Positions 48,589-57,691 of a DNA stretch of 64,000 bases are shown one piece after another. Each line of letters begins with the position of its first letter. Position 1 is the first letter of the stretch. Position numbers and translations under genes: made by a program. Source of the stretch: Rhodanobacter sp. B05 (GTDB lineage Bacteria > Pseudomonadota > Gammaproteobacteria > Xanthomonadales > Rhodanobacteraceae); NCBI RefSeq assembly GCF_002001085.1, contig NZ_MUNU01000009.1:124001-188000 (forward strand). The letters run 5' to 3'. The notes under the pieces are model-generated. The model searched no databases. It was not told the DNA's origin and saw nothing but the letters and a program-made list of their open reading frames with translations.

Positions 48589-50383
48589 CACGCCACCAGC
48601 CGTTGCGCTGCTGTTCGACGATAGGGAACTCGGCGGGCATCTGCGCGACGCGCTGCATGAGCGTGGTGCGCGGATCGTCCACGAAGGCGACGTATCCGGG
48701 GCAAGTCGCGAACTGCTGCAACAGGTGGGTGCCGATGTGGTGGTGGTCAACCTGGACGAAGGCGCGGACGATGCGCTCGACCGGTTGTACGAGATGCTGG
48801 ACAGTGATCGGCCGCGGGTCGTGTTCAACGATGCCCAGGCCAGCCGTGCCCTGGTCGGATGGGATCGCGCGCGCTGGGCACGTCACCTGGCGGTGAAAGT
48901 GCTGGCGATGGGCGACGTGGACCCACCGCGGCCCGAAGATGCCCGCGAAGTTCCCATGCCGGCGCCTGCGCCGGCGACCGTAGTGGCGCCGACATCGACC
49001 GACACATCCGCAAGCGCGGTGACGGTCGAGGAGGACGTGCCGGAGTCGATGCAGGCGGCGACTTCGTTGCCGGGCAGCCAGGCGCCTGCACCTGAAGTCG
49101 AAGCCGTGGTGGAGCATGCGGCGCAGCCGACGATGGAGGCAGCGCCGGCCGTGGTACCACAGGTCGAGTCGGCGATCGAAACGGACACCGATTTCCCCGT
49201 GCACGAAGGCATCGCTGACCTGGCAGAGCATGGAGCGACCGCCGAATCGGAGGATCTGGCCGCGGAACTGGAGGCCTTGCTGGCTTCCGGCGACCTTCCT
49301 GGCGACGAGGATGTGGAGACATCCGGGCCGGGTTTGCGTTTCACCGGAGCAGAGGAACCGCCGCCGCTGTACGACGGGAATTTTGGCGCGCTGGAAGCTG
49401 ACGATTCGCATGCCGCCGAAGCCGCGGCGAGCACGAGCGACCCAGCCGGGTCTGGCGCGGTGCCGCCGCCGTTTCCAACCGACCATCTGCAGCTTTCAGC
49501 GATGACGGATTCCGCGCTCATCACAGAATCCCCGGCGGTGACCGAACCGACTCCCGTACCGTCGCTGGACTCGGTGCGGGCGCCAGAGGGCTGGTCGCTC
49601 GTCGACGAGGATGCGCCGGCGGAGCCTGCCCACAAGCCGGATCCGGCGGCGTTCGGCATCCAGAAGCTCAGTGCGGCCGAATTCCTGGCGCCGGAGGCGG
49701 AGGCGGCCTCGCCCGACGTCGAGCCCACCATGAGCCTGGAGCTGGTTTCGCTCGAAGAAGCGATCGCGCCGCAGGCCTATGTGCAAGAGCACGAAATGAT
49801 TCTCGACGACCGCGGCTCGGCACTGAGCCGGATCGTGCTGCTGGGCGCCGCGGTTGACGGTACCGATTCGGTTTGCGCTTTCCTGGCCGCCATGCCGGCG
49901 ACCACGCGGCTGACTTTCCTGCTTGTCCAGCACTTGGGAGGTCAATCCGATGCTGCGTTGTGCGAAAGATTTGCCGGACATTGCGCGCTGCCGGTGCGAC
50001 TGGCCGATGGCGGGCGTCGTGCGGGCATGGGCGAGGTGCTGATGGTGCCTGCCGGTCAGCAGGTGCGCCTGCGCCGTGACGGCAGCATGGAACTGCAGGG
50101 AGAGGGCGCGGATGGCGGGCTGGAGCCATCGATCGACGCCAGCCTGACCATGGCCGCGAATGCGTTCGGTCGCGATGCACTGGCGATCGTGTTCGCCGGC
50201 CGTGGCAACGATGCAGTCGCCGGCGCGCAGGCGATCCATGATCGCGGCGGCCAGGTCTGGGTAGAGTCGTCGTCCGGGGAGCATTTCGCCGACATGGTCA
50301 GCGGAATATTCGCCGAACGGCTGGTCAGTTATTCCGGTACGTCGCCTGAGCTGGCGGCGCACCTGATCGAGGTGTTTCCATGA
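48581..50383 (+). CDS. chpB: ChpB-type CheB-like protein lacking the catalytic serine
   Basis: A 600-residue protein: an N-terminal receiver-like domain (about 1-120), a long acidic Ala/Pro-rich linker, and a C-terminal CheB methylesterase domain (about 415-600). Methylesterases use Ser, His and Asp. The Ser motif GASTGG reads GAAVDG here (Ala 424 in the Ser position), while His 451 (VQHLGG) and Asp 544 (GRGNDAVAG) remain. The receiver-like part also lacks a clear phospho-site loop. It is therefore probably inactive as an esterase and may be structural. It overlaps both neighbours (8 nt with chpA, 4 nt with chpC). Confidence 0.85.
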   Translation: MIDTPPAVALLFDDRELGGHLRDALHERGARIVHEGDVSGASRELLQQVGADVVVVNLDEGADDALDRLYEMLDSDRPRVVFNDAQASRALVGWDRARWARHLAVKVLAMGDVDPPRPEDAREVPMPAPAPATVVAPTSTDTSASAVTVEEDVPESMQAATSLPGSQAPAPEVEAVVEHAAQPTMEAAPAVVPQVESAIETDTDFPVHEGIADLAEHGATAESEDLAAELEALLASGDLPGDEDVETSGPGLRFTGAEEPPPLYDGNFGALEADDSHAAEAAASTSDPAGSGAVPPPFPTDHLQLSAMTDSALITESPAVTEPTPVPSLDSVRAPEGWSLVDEDAPAEPAHKPDPAAFGIQKLSAAEFLAPEAEAASPDVEPTMSLELVSLEEAIAPQAYVQEHEMILDDRGSALSRIVLLGAAVDGTDSVCAFLAAMPATTRLTFLLVQHLGGQSDAALCERFAGHCALPVRLADGGRRAGMGEVLMVPAGQQVRLRRDGSMELQGEGADGGLEPSIDASLTMAANAFGRDALAIVFAGRGNDAVAGAQAIHDRGGQVWVESSSGEHFADMVSGIFAERLVSYSGTSPELAAHLIEVFP

Positions 50384-50904
50384 GTGATCCGTTGCCGCGT
50401 GAAATCCGCTGCGTGCTGGTGCCGGTCGGCGACCTGCGTCTGTTGCTGCCCAATGCCACGATCGCCGAAGTGGTTACGCAAAGCACGCCCGAGCCGGTCG
50501 AGGGCGCACCGCGCTGGCTGCTCGGTCGCATCGCCTGGCGTGGCTGGCGTGTACCGCTGGTGTCGTTCACGCGACTGGCCGGGACCGGCGAAGGTGATGC
50601 CGGGTTGACCGTCCGCGTGGCGGTGCTCAAGGCGCTGGGTGGCGATCCGAAGTTGCCATTCATCGCCGTGCTTACCCAGGGTTTTCCACGCCTCACCACG
50701 CTGAATGCGGAATTGATCATTCCCACTCACGATGGCAAGGAATTGCCTGAGGGCGTGCGTGCCCACGTGCTGGTACGCGATGACGTGGCGATGATTCCCG
50801 ATCTGGAATGGATCGAGGCTACCTTGCTCGGCCTGCTCGGCGGCGCCGAAGCTGGCGCAGCGGACGATGACGGCGAAGCGGCGCGGGTATCGGATCTGTC
50901 CTGA
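50380..50904 (+). CDS. chpC: CheW-like protein ChpC
   Basis: A 174-residue second adaptor of the Pil-Chp system: REIRCVLVPVGDLRLLLPNA, EGAPRWLLGRIAWRGWRVPL and the C-terminal HVLVRDDVAMIPDLEWIEAT fit the CheW fold. In Pseudomonas ChpC links other receptors to ChpA. It is the last gene of the operon. The gap to the convergent rsmE (118 nt) shows no clear terminator. Confidence 0.88.
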   Translation: MSDPLPREIRCVLVPVGDLRLLLPNATIAEVVTQSTPEPVEGAPRWLLGRIAWRGWRVPLVSFTRLAGTGEGDAGLTVRVAVLKALGGDPKLPFIAVLTQGFPRLTTLNAELIIPTHDGKELPEGVRAHVLVRDDVAMIPDLEWIEATLLGLLGGAEAGAADDDGEAARVSDLS

Positions 50905-51022
50905 GCTGTCTGTCGAAGAGAGGCTTGGCCGCTCTTGCTCAACGCGCCGAATCCGGTCGGTGTCAGATCCCTGTCATGCAAGATCGGGCGCCTGATCCGC
51001 AGCGAGTGTTTCCGTGACCCTG

Positions 51023-51757
51023 CTAGCCGTCGCCGTGCAGCGTTTGCAGCGAAGCGAGCGCCGCCATGCCGGCGGTTTCCGTGCGTAACACACGCGGCCC
51101 GAGCCGTAGCCCCTTGAAGCCGGCGTCGCGCAAGGCCGTGATGTCGCGATCGCCGAGGCCGCCCTCGGGTCCCACGACCAGGACGCCGCCAGTTTTGGCG
51201 AACTGCAGCTCGCGGCACGCCAGGGTGGCTTCGGGCAGCAGGGCCAGTCGCAGTGAATCATTGGCGGGCAGCGCCTCCAGCCATGCCGACAGGGCGGTCG
51301 CCGGCTGGATCTCGGGCACGCGCGCACGACCGCATTGCTCGCAGGCGCTGGCCGCCACGGCGCGCCAGTGGGACAGCCGCTTTTGCGCGCGCGTCGGGTC
51401 GAGCTTCACTTCCGAGCGTTCCGTCAGCAGCGGCACGATACCCACGACGCCCAGTTCGGTGGCCTTCTGCACGATCAGGTCCATCTTGTCGCCGCGCGCG
51501 ATGCCCTGGGCGAGGATCAGCGGCAGCGGCGATTCGTTCTGCAATGGTTGGCGCGAAGTGATTTGCACGGTGACTTCGCGCTTGCCGATGGCGCAGATCC
51601 GGGCCTGGTAGTCGCTGCCGTCGCCGTTGAACAGGACCAGCGGATCGCCTTCCTCCAGTCGCAATACCCGGATGGCGTGTTCGCCGGCCTGCGGCGGGAG
51701 CGCCAGTTCGGCGCCAATAGCCAACGGCAGCTCGGCATGGAGTCGGATCGCGCGCAT
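51023..51757 (-). CDS. rsmE: 16S rRNA m3U1498 methyltransferase RsmE
   Basis: SPOUT-class methyltransferase of 244 residues that methylates U1498 of 16S rRNA. It starts MRAIRLHAELPLAIGAELAL at 51757. An N-terminal PUA-like domain (EHAIRVLRLEEGDPLVLFNG) precedes the knot domain with QKATELGVVGIVPLLTERSE, LVVGPEGGLGDRDI and GPRVLRTETAGMAAL. In Xanthomonads rsmE is usually near bioA, as here. Confidence 0.94.
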   Translation of the reverse strand: MRAIRLHAELPLAIGAELALPPQAGEHAIRVLRLEEGDPLVLFNGDGSDYQARICAIGKREVTVQITSRQPLQNESPLPLILAQGIARGDKMDLIVQKATELGVVGIVPLLTERSEVKLDPTRAQKRLSHWRAVAASACEQCGRARVPEIQPATALSAWLEALPANDSLRLALLPEATLACRELQFAKTGGVLVVGPEGGLGDRDITALRDAGFKGLRLGPRVLRTETAGMAALASLQTLHGDG

Positions 51758-51921
51758 GCGGGCAGGGATCTCAAAAACCCAAGCATAGCGGAGCCCGGGC
51801 GGACCGCGGTTGCGTGGTATCAGCTGAACCTGGACGAGATGGTCGATACCCGCCGATTGCCCGTCGCGCGCGAAGGGTGCAGCATGGAGCCACCTCCCCA
51901 CAGCGATTGACGAGGTCCCCC

Positions 51922-52251
51922 ATGTCCAGACCAATCATTCTTGTCGCCAGCTTGATCGCCGCCCTCGGCGTCAACGCCGTCGTCATGGCCCAGAGTGCGC
52001 CTGCAGCCAGCCAGGAGCAGATCACCGCTGGCCAGTCAGCGCGGCAATCGGCGAAGGCCGACCAGCCGGTCATCAAGCCGGGCGACCGCAACTGCCTGCG
52101 GCATACCGGCAGCCTGATCCCGCCGAAGAAAGGCGAGTGCATGCCGGCGGTGGGCCGCAGCTACAGCGGCGATGAATTGCGTCGTACCGGCGCACCGAAC
52201 AACGCACGCGCCTTGCAGATGCTGGACCCGAGCATCAGCGTAGGCCATTGA
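51922..52251 (+). CDS. Small secreted protein of unknown function
   Basis: A 109-residue protein I cannot name. The signal peptide MSRPIILVASLIAALGVNAV (cleaved after VMAQS or nearby) makes ATG 51922 the sensible start. The mature part has two cysteines (GDRNCLRHTG and KKGECMPAVG), likely a disulfide, and a conserved-looking C-terminus with SYSGDELRRTGAPNNARALQ. A ribosome binding site GACGAGG lies before the ATG. It is convergent with bioA. Confidence 0.7.
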   Translation: MSRPIILVASLIAALGVNAVVMAQSAPAASQEQITAGQSARQSAKADQPVIKPGDRNCLRHTGSLIPPKKGECMPAVGRSYSGDELRRTGAPNNARALQMLDPSISVGH

Positions 52252-52299
52252 GACCATCACGGCGGCGATCCATGCCCGCCGCCGCGAGCTTGCCGATCG

Positions 52300-53664
52300 T
52301 CAATTGGCGACTGCGTTTTCGATGCCGCGTACTGCCCTGTCGACCAGCAGGTCGATTTCATCGCGGGTGACCACGTATGGCGGCATGAAGTACACCACGT
52401 TGCCCAGTGGTCGCAGCAGCACGCCGTGCTGCAGGCCATGCAGATAGACGCGCAGTCCACGTCGCTCGGCCGCCGGGAAGGGCTGCCGGCTGGCCTTGTC
52501 CGCCACCAGTTCGATCGCCGCGATCAGGCCGGTCTGGCGCACGTCGGCCACATGCGGGTGGTCGCGCAGCGGTTCGAGTCGCCGTGACAGATGGGCGGCC
52601 AGTTGGCGATTGCGCTCAAGCACCGGCTCGTCGCGGAAGATCGCCAGCGTTTCCAGCGCCACCCGGCAGGCCAGCGGGTTGCCGGTGTAGCTGTGCGAGT
52701 GCAGGAAGGCCTTGCCGGCGTTGTACTCGGCGTAGAACGCGGCATAGACCTCGTCGGTCGTGAGCACCGCCGACAACGGCAGGAAACCGCCGGTGAGCCC
52801 CTTCGACAGGCACATGAAGTCGGGCGACACGCCGCCTTGCTCGCAGGCGAACAGGGTGCCGGTGCGGCCGAAGCCGACTGCGATCTCGTCGGCGATGAAG
52901 TGCACCGCGAACTCGTCGCACAGCGCACGCAGGCCGGTGAGGTAATCCGGGTGATACATGCGCATGCCGCCGGCGCATTGCACCAGCGGCTCGACGATGA
53001 CGGCGCAGGTTTCGTGCGCGTGCCGTTCCAGCAGGCTGCGCAACTGCTGCAACCGGCGCGCGGCCGTCTGTTGCGGGCTCTCGCCCGGTTCGCCGTCGTA
53101 GCTGTCCGGCGATGGCGCCAGCAACGGGGTCAGCAGCAGCGGTGCATAGGTCTTGCGGTACAGGGCCACGTCACTGACCGACAGGGCACCCAGCGTCTCG
53201 CCGTGGTAGCTGCCGGTCAGCGCGATGAAGCGGGTCTTCTCGCCATGGCCCAGGTTGAGCCAATAGTGGAAGCTCATCTTCAGCGCGACCTCGATCGCCG
53301 ACGAGCCGTTGTCGGCGTAGAACACCCGCTCCAGCCCGGGCGGCGTGATGCGCACCAGTTCCTCGGCCAGCCTGATCGCGGGCTCGTGGGTGAAGCCGGC
53401 GAAGATCACGTGCTCCAGCGTGCGTGCCTGCTTGGCCAGCGCGGCGGCGATGCGCGGATTGGCATGGCCGAACAGATTGACCCACCAGGAACTGATGCCA
53501 TCCAGGTAGCGCCGGCCTTCGGCATCGATCAGCCATGCGCCCTCGCCACGGACGATGGGCAGCATCGGAATGCTTTCGTGATCGTGCATCTGGGTGCACG
53601 GATGCCACACGTGCTTGAGGTCGCGCGCAGCGAGCGCGGCATTGCTGTTTTCGGGAGCATTCAT
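52300..53664 (-). CDS. bioA: Adenosylmethionine-8-amino-7-oxononanoate aminotransferase
   Basis: PLP-dependent step of biotin synthesis, converting KAPA to DAPA with SAM as amino donor. The 454-residue protein has DLKHVWHPCTQMHDH (the family start), DGISSWWVNLFGHANP, ALTGSYHGETLGALSV, IADEIAVGFGRTG and the PLP Lys in CLSKGLTGGFLPLS. No other bio gene is adjacent. It is divergent from the GspN-like gene with a gap of only 28 nt if that gene starts at 53693. Confidence 0.96.
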   Translation of the reverse strand: MNAPENSNAALAARDLKHVWHPCTQMHDHESIPMLPIVRGEGAWLIDAEGRRYLDGISSWWVNLFGHANPRIAAALAKQARTLEHVIFAGFTHEPAIRLAEELVRITPPGLERVFYADNGSSAIEVALKMSFHYWLNLGHGEKTRFIALTGSYHGETLGALSVSDVALYRKTYAPLLLTPLLAPSPDSYDGEPGESPQQTAARRLQQLRSLLERHAHETCAVIVEPLVQCAGGMRMYHPDYLTGLRALCDEFAVHFIADEIAVGFGRTGTLFACEQGGVSPDFMCLSKGLTGGFLPLSAVLTTDEVYAAFYAEYNAGKAFLHSHSYTGNPLACRVALETLAIFRDEPVLERNRQLAAHLSRRLEPLRDHPHVADVRQTGLIAAIELVADKASRQPFPAAERRGLRVYLHGLQHGVLLRPLGNVVYFMPPYVVTRDEIDLLVDRAVRGIENAVAN

Positions 53665-53692
53665 CCGGCTATCATCGACGCTTGCGCCATGC

Positions 53693-54529
53693 ATGCTCAA
53701 GTCTGCGCATGGCATCGCCGGGAATCGATGCTTGAGATATCTGCGAAATGCCCTGATCGGCGTGGCCTTGCTCGGCGTGTGCGCCGCCGTCTTGCTGTGG
53801 TTCCTGCCGGCGCGCTGGGTGACACCATGGATCGAGCCACAGTTGCACGGGCTGCGCCTGCAGCAGGTGCACGGTTCGCTGTGGAATGGCCAAGCTGACG
53901 CGACCAGTGCACTCGACGGAAAGCAACTGGGACACCTGCGATGGCAGCTGTCCCGTCGTGCGCTGCTTGGCGAGATGCATCTGCAACTGGCGTTCGACGG
54001 ACCCGGGCTCACTTTTTCCGGTATGACGCGGCGCTTGCCGGATGGCCGCATCGAGGCCCGCGACCTGCGTGTGCACGCGCAGCTGGCGGCGCTGCACCCG
54101 GGCATCGACACGCCGTGGGGCAATCCCGCAGGCGAGTTGCAGGTGACCGCGTCGCATCTCCTGCTGCAGGGTGGCTGGCCGCTGGAGTTGCAGGCACAGG
54201 GACAGTGGCGGGACGCCAGCATGCACACCCGCGATGGCGACGTGGCGTTGGGTGAACTGCAACTGCAGGCGCAGGCCGAAGCTGGCGTGATCCACGCGCA
54301 ATGGCACGACGATGGACGCGGGCCGCTGCAGGCGACGGGTGAGCTGCAACTGAGCCCACTCGGCTGGCGGCTGGACGCGGGCTTGCGGGCACGCCAGACT
54401 GATCCTGCGCTGCAACACTGGCTGGCCCGGCTCGGGCCGATATCGGCAGACGGCAGTGTGCGCATCCAGCAAAGCGGCGGCCTGGCCGGCAGTCCGCCAT
54501 CGACCGACAAGGGCACCAGGCAACCATGA
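53693..54529 (+). CDS. Type II secretion protein N (GspN-like), orphan
   Basis: A 278-residue inner-membrane protein with one N-terminal anchor (NALIGVALLGVCAAVLLWFL) and a periplasmic domain beginning LPARWVTPWIEPQLHGLRLQ followed by VHGSLWNGQA, the hallmark start of GspN/XpsN. Most of the rest is beta-rich. No other type II secretion gene is in the window. The start is uncertain: ATG 53693 lacks a good ribosome binding site and a downstream TTG near 53730 is an alternative. Its stop overlaps the next start. Confidence 0.75.
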   Translation: MLKSAHGIAGNRCLRYLRNALIGVALLGVCAAVLLWFLPARWVTPWIEPQLHGLRLQQVHGSLWNGQADATSALDGKQLGHLRWQLSRRALLGEMHLQLAFDGPGLTFSGMTRRLPDGRIEARDLRVHAQLAALHPGIDTPWGNPAGELQVTASHLLLQGGWPLELQAQGQWRDASMHTRDGDVALGELQLQAQAEAGVIHAQWHDDGRGPLQATGELQLSPLGWRLDAGLRARQTDPALQHWLARLGPISADGSVRIQQSGGLAGSPPSTDKGTRQP

Positions 54530-55302
54530 ATCCCGAACTCGCCGCTTTGGCGCTGGCTGCGGCACGCGACGCCGCGGCCGCGGCCGCCGACGTGATCAGG
54601 CACTACTGGCACCGTGGCGTCGAGGTGGAGCTGAAGGCCGACGCCACCCCGGTGACCGTGGCCGACCGCGAAGCCGAGCGCGCGATCAGGAAGATCCTGC
54701 AGGCAGCGCTGCCGCAGGCGTCGATTTATGGCGAGGAGTTCGGCCTGGACGGTGAGCGCGGGGGCCTGTTATGGCTGGTCGACCCGCTCGATGGCACCAA
54801 GAGCTTCGTGCGCCGCACGCCGTTCTTCTCGACCCAGATCGCCCTGATGGAAGGTGACGACCTCGTGCTCGGCGTTTCCAGTGCGCCGATCTATGGCGAG
54901 ACGATGTGGGCCGGCGCCGGCGACGGCGCGTGGTTCGACGGCGAACGCGTACGGGTCGCCGACACCCGCGCGATCGAGCAGGCTTCGCTCTCCATCGGCA
55001 ACGTGAGGACACTCACCGCCGATGCGCGCTGGGACGCCTTGGGCGCGCTGATTCGCGACAGCAACCGGATCCGTGGCTACGGCGATTTCTGCCACTACCA
55101 CCTGCTCGCGCGCGGCAGCCTGGATCTGGTGATCGAGTCGGACGTGAACATCCTCGACATCGCCGCGCTGGCGGTGATCGTGCGCGAGGCCGGCGGTGTG
55201 TTCACCGATCTCGATGGGGCGCCATTGACGCTGGACACGCGCAGCGTGCTGGCCGGCACGCCGGCGATCCATGCACAGGCCTTGCAGCGTCTGCGGCGCT
55301 GA
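54526..55302 (+). CDS. Inositol-monophosphatase-family phosphatase (histidinol-phosphatase-like)
   Basis: A 258-residue Mg-dependent phosphatase. Metal ligands are in YGEEFGLDGE and WLVDPLDGTKSFVRR; the C-terminal motif is DVNILDIAALAVIVREAGG, where the usual W-D-x-A-A is replaced by L-D-I-A-A, a variation common in histidinol phosphatases of this fold (HisN). The substrate cannot be read from sequence; histidinol phosphate or inositol phosphate are the options. The start overlaps the gspN stop (ATGA). Confidence 0.85.
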   Translation: MNPELAALALAAARDAAAAAADVIRHYWHRGVEVELKADATPVTVADREAERAIRKILQAALPQASIYGEEFGLDGERGGLLWLVDPLDGTKSFVRRTPFFSTQIALMEGDDLVLGVSSAPIYGETMWAGAGDGAWFDGERVRVADTRAIEQASLSIGNVRTLTADARWDALGALIRDSNRIRGYGDFCHYHLLARGSLDLVIESDVNILDIAALAVIVREAGGVFTDLDGAPLTLDTRSVLAGTPAIHAQALQRLRR

Positions 55303-55325
55303 GCGGCGCGCGCTAGAATGCGCAG

Positions 55326-55883
55326 ATGCCAAAACTGCCGATCATCCATGCCACGCGCGACGTCGACCACAGTCGGCTGTTACAGGTCGAACAGCTCGAT
55401 CTGGAGTTTTCCAACGGCGTGCGGCGCACCTACGAACGCCTGAAGGGCAGCGGCCTGGGCGCCGTGATCATCGTGCCGATGCTCGATGACGACACCGTGC
55501 TGCTGGCGCGCGAATACTGCGGCGGCGTCGGTCGCTACGAGCTGGGTCTGCCCAAGGGGCGGCTGGACCAGGACGAAACCGCCGAGCAGGGCGCCGAGCG
55601 CGAGCTGAAGGAGGAGCTCGGCTATGGCGCGCACAAGCTGAAGATCCTGCACAACCTGTCGCTGTCGCCGGCGTACATGACGCATATGGCACATGTGGTG
55701 CTGGCGCAGGACCTGTATCCGGAGAAATTGCCCGGCGACGAGCCGGAGGAGATCGACGTGGTGCCATGGAAGATGTCCGAGCTGCATGCGCTGCTCGGTC
55801 GCGACGATGTGACCGAAGGGCGCTCGATCGCCGCGTTGTTCATGGCCCGCGAATACCTCGCCGGACGCTTCCGCCGGTCATGA
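55326..55883 (+). CDS. nudE: Nudix hydrolase NudE (ADP compounds hydrolase)
   Basis: A 185-residue Nudix enzyme cleaving ADP-ribose, NADH and Ap-type dinucleotides. The Nudix box is complete: G-x5-E-x7-REL-x-EEL-G in GRLDQDETAEQGAERELKEE-LG. The family start LPIIHATRDVDHSRLLQVEQ and the region SPAYMTHMAHVVLAQDLYPE fit NudE. It overlaps cysQ (ATGA at 55880), the usual nudE-cysQ pair. Confidence 0.93.
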   Translation: MPKLPIIHATRDVDHSRLLQVEQLDLEFSNGVRRTYERLKGSGLGAVIIVPMLDDDTVLLAREYCGGVGRYELGLPKGRLDQDETAEQGAERELKEELGYGAHKLKILHNLSLSPAYMTHMAHVVLAQDLYPEKLPGDEPEEIDVVPWKMSELHALLGRDDVTEGRSIAALFMAREYLAGRFRRS

Positions 55884-56692
55884 GCATGCCGCCTGAATTT
55901 TCCCGCCGCATCGGCGAGATCGCGCGCGCCGCCGGTGACGCCATCCTGAAGATCTACCACGGCGATTTCGCGGTCGAGACCAAGGCCGATGCCTCGCCGC
56001 TGACCGCCGCCGACCTTGCGGCCCAGCAGGTCATCGTGGCCGGCCTGAGTGAGCTGGAGCCACGCCTGCCGATTCTTTCGGAGGAAGCCAAGGCCTTGCC
56101 GTGGACGGAACGCCGGCACTGGTCGCGCTACTGGCTGGTCGACCCGCTCGACGGCACGCGCGAGTTCGTCAAGCGCAACGACGAGTTCACCGTCAATATC
56201 GCCCTGATCGATCAGGGCCATTCCGTGCTTGGCGTGGTGCTGGCGCCGGTCAGCGGCGAGCTCTACGTTGCCGAACATGGCCATGGCGCGTGGTTGCAGC
56301 GACAGCCCGGTGGCGCGTGGCAGCGCCTGCATTCGCGCCCGCTGGCGCAGCCGCCGGCGGTGGCCGGCAGCCGTTCCCATGGCGGTGCGCAAGGCGGCTT
56401 GCTCGACCATCTGATCGGCAGAGACTACCGGATGCTTCCGCTGGGTTCGTCGCTGAAGTTCTGCCTGATCGCGCGCGGCGAAGCGGACGTCTATCTGCGC
56501 CAGGGCCTGACCAGCGAATGGGATACGGCGGCAGCCCAGTGCGTGCTGGACGAAGCCGGCGGGGCGGTGCTGGACCTGCAGGGTCGGCCGTTTCGCTACA
56601 ACCGCGGGGAGTCGCTGCTGAACCCGGAGTTCATCGCGGTGGGGGATTGCTCGATTGATTGGGCGGGGCGGTTGCTGGGGGCGCATGGTTGA
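55880..56692 (+). CDS. cysQ: 3'(2'),5'-bisphosphate nucleotidase CysQ
   Basis: Removes the 3'-phosphate from PAP, a by-product of sulfate assimilation, 270 residues. It starts MSMPPEFSRRIGEIARAAGD. Metal-site motifs are SEEAKALPW and YWLVDPLDGTREFVKRNDEF; the C-terminal W-D-x-A-A motif is TSEWDTAAAQCVLDEAGGAV. The PAP-binding G-S-S-L-K-F is visible. It is translationally coupled to nudE. Confidence 0.94.
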   Translation: MSMPPEFSRRIGEIARAAGDAILKIYHGDFAVETKADASPLTAADLAAQQVIVAGLSELEPRLPILSEEAKALPWTERRHWSRYWLVDPLDGTREFVKRNDEFTVNIALIDQGHSVLGVVLAPVSGELYVAEHGHGAWLQRQPGGAWQRLHSRPLAQPPAVAGSRSHGGAQGGLLDHLIGRDYRMLPLGSSLKFCLIARGEADVYLRQGLTSEWDTAAAQCVLDEAGGAVLDLQGRPFRYNRGESLLNPEFIAVGDCSIDWAGRLLGAHG

Positions 56693-56732
56693 TTTCGGTG
56701 GCAGTTCTGCGCGGCGTGGCCCCTCATCCCTG

Positions 56733-56756
56733 CCTTCTCCCCTCAAGGGGAGAAGG
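56733..56756. repeat. Palindrome CCTTCTCCCCT/AGGGGAGAAGG between cysQ and mazG
   Basis: Perfect 11-bp arms (56733-56743 and 56746-56756) with a 2-nt loop, preceded by CCCTCATCCCTG. It resembles the ends of the element in valS and the pstB-phoU palindrome, so it is probably another dispersed copy. Confidence 0.65.
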
Positions 56757-56786
56757 TGTTCCGGTGCTTGTGAGCATTTGCGCAGG

Positions 56787-57599
56787 ATGAGTACGTCGGA
56801 GCGCTACGGGGTAGATGATTTGCTGGAAATCATGGCGCGGCTGCGCGATCCCCAGCACGGCTGTCCGTGGGATGTGCAACAGGACTTCACCTCGATTGCC
56901 CCGTATACGATCGAGGAAGCCTACGAGGTCGCCGATGCGATCGACCGGGGCGACTTCGACGATCTGCGCGACGAACTGGGCGATCTGCTGTTGCAGGTGG
57001 TGTTCCACGCACGCATGGCCGAGGAGGCGGGCCGGTTCGGGTTTGCCGACGTGGTGCACGCGATCAGCAGCAAGATGCGGCGGCGACATCCGCATGTGTT
57101 CGGCGACGTGCGTCATGCCGACGTGGCGGAGCAGACGCGGGCGTGGGAGGCCATCAAGGCCGCCGAGCGCACGGGCAAGGGCGACGCTGCCGACACCAGC
57201 GTGCTGGCCGGCGTCTCCAGCGGGCTGCCGGAGTGGCGGCGTGCGCTGAAGCTGCAGCAGCGCGCGGCCACCGCCGGCTTCACCTGGCCGGACCCGCAGC
57301 CGGTGCTGGACAAGCTGGTCGAGGAGGTCGACGAGGTGCGCGCGGAGTTTGCCAGCGGTGCCGATCCGGCACGGCTGGAAGACGAAATCGGCGACGTGCT
57401 GTTTGTCGCGGTGAACCTGGCCCGCCACGCCGGCGTCGACTTTTCGCGGGCGTTGCGCCATGCCAACGCCAAGTTCGAGCGGCGCTTCCGCAAGATGGAG
57501 GAGCTGGCCGCCGCCGCAGGCGGCACGTTCGCCGAGCGCGATCTGGTTGAACAGGAGGCCTTGTGGCAGCTGGCCAAGGCGCAGGAACCGCCGGGCTGA
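56787..57599 (+). CDS. mazG: Nucleoside triphosphate pyrophosphohydrolase MazG
   Basis: Hydrolyses NTPs to NMP and PPi, cleansing the pool and dampening ppGpp signalling. The 270-residue protein has two MazG domains: the first with RDPQHGCPWDVQQDFTSIAP, YTIEEAYEVADAI and the acidic helix LRDELGDLLLQVVFHARMAE; the second with KLVEEVDEVRAEF and EDEIGDVLFVAVNLARHAGV. The start at ATG 56787 excludes repeat-derived residues upstream. Confidence 0.95.
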   Translation: MSTSERYGVDDLLEIMARLRDPQHGCPWDVQQDFTSIAPYTIEEAYEVADAIDRGDFDDLRDELGDLLLQVVFHARMAEEAGRFGFADVVHAISSKMRRRHPHVFGDVRHADVAEQTRAWEAIKAAERTGKGDAADTSVLAGVSSGLPEWRRALKLQQRAATAGFTWPDPQPVLDKLVEEVDEVRAEFASGADPARLEDEIGDVLFVAVNLARHAGVDFSRALRHANAKFERRFRKMEELAAAAGGTFAERDLVEQEALWQLAKAQEPPG

Positions 57600-57691
57600 T
57601 TGACCGCGCCGGACCTGGCCCGCGATCGCGCTTGCAACCTTTTTCCCGCCGGCTGCATCCCAACGGATATCCCAACCACTGGAGTCCGCCC

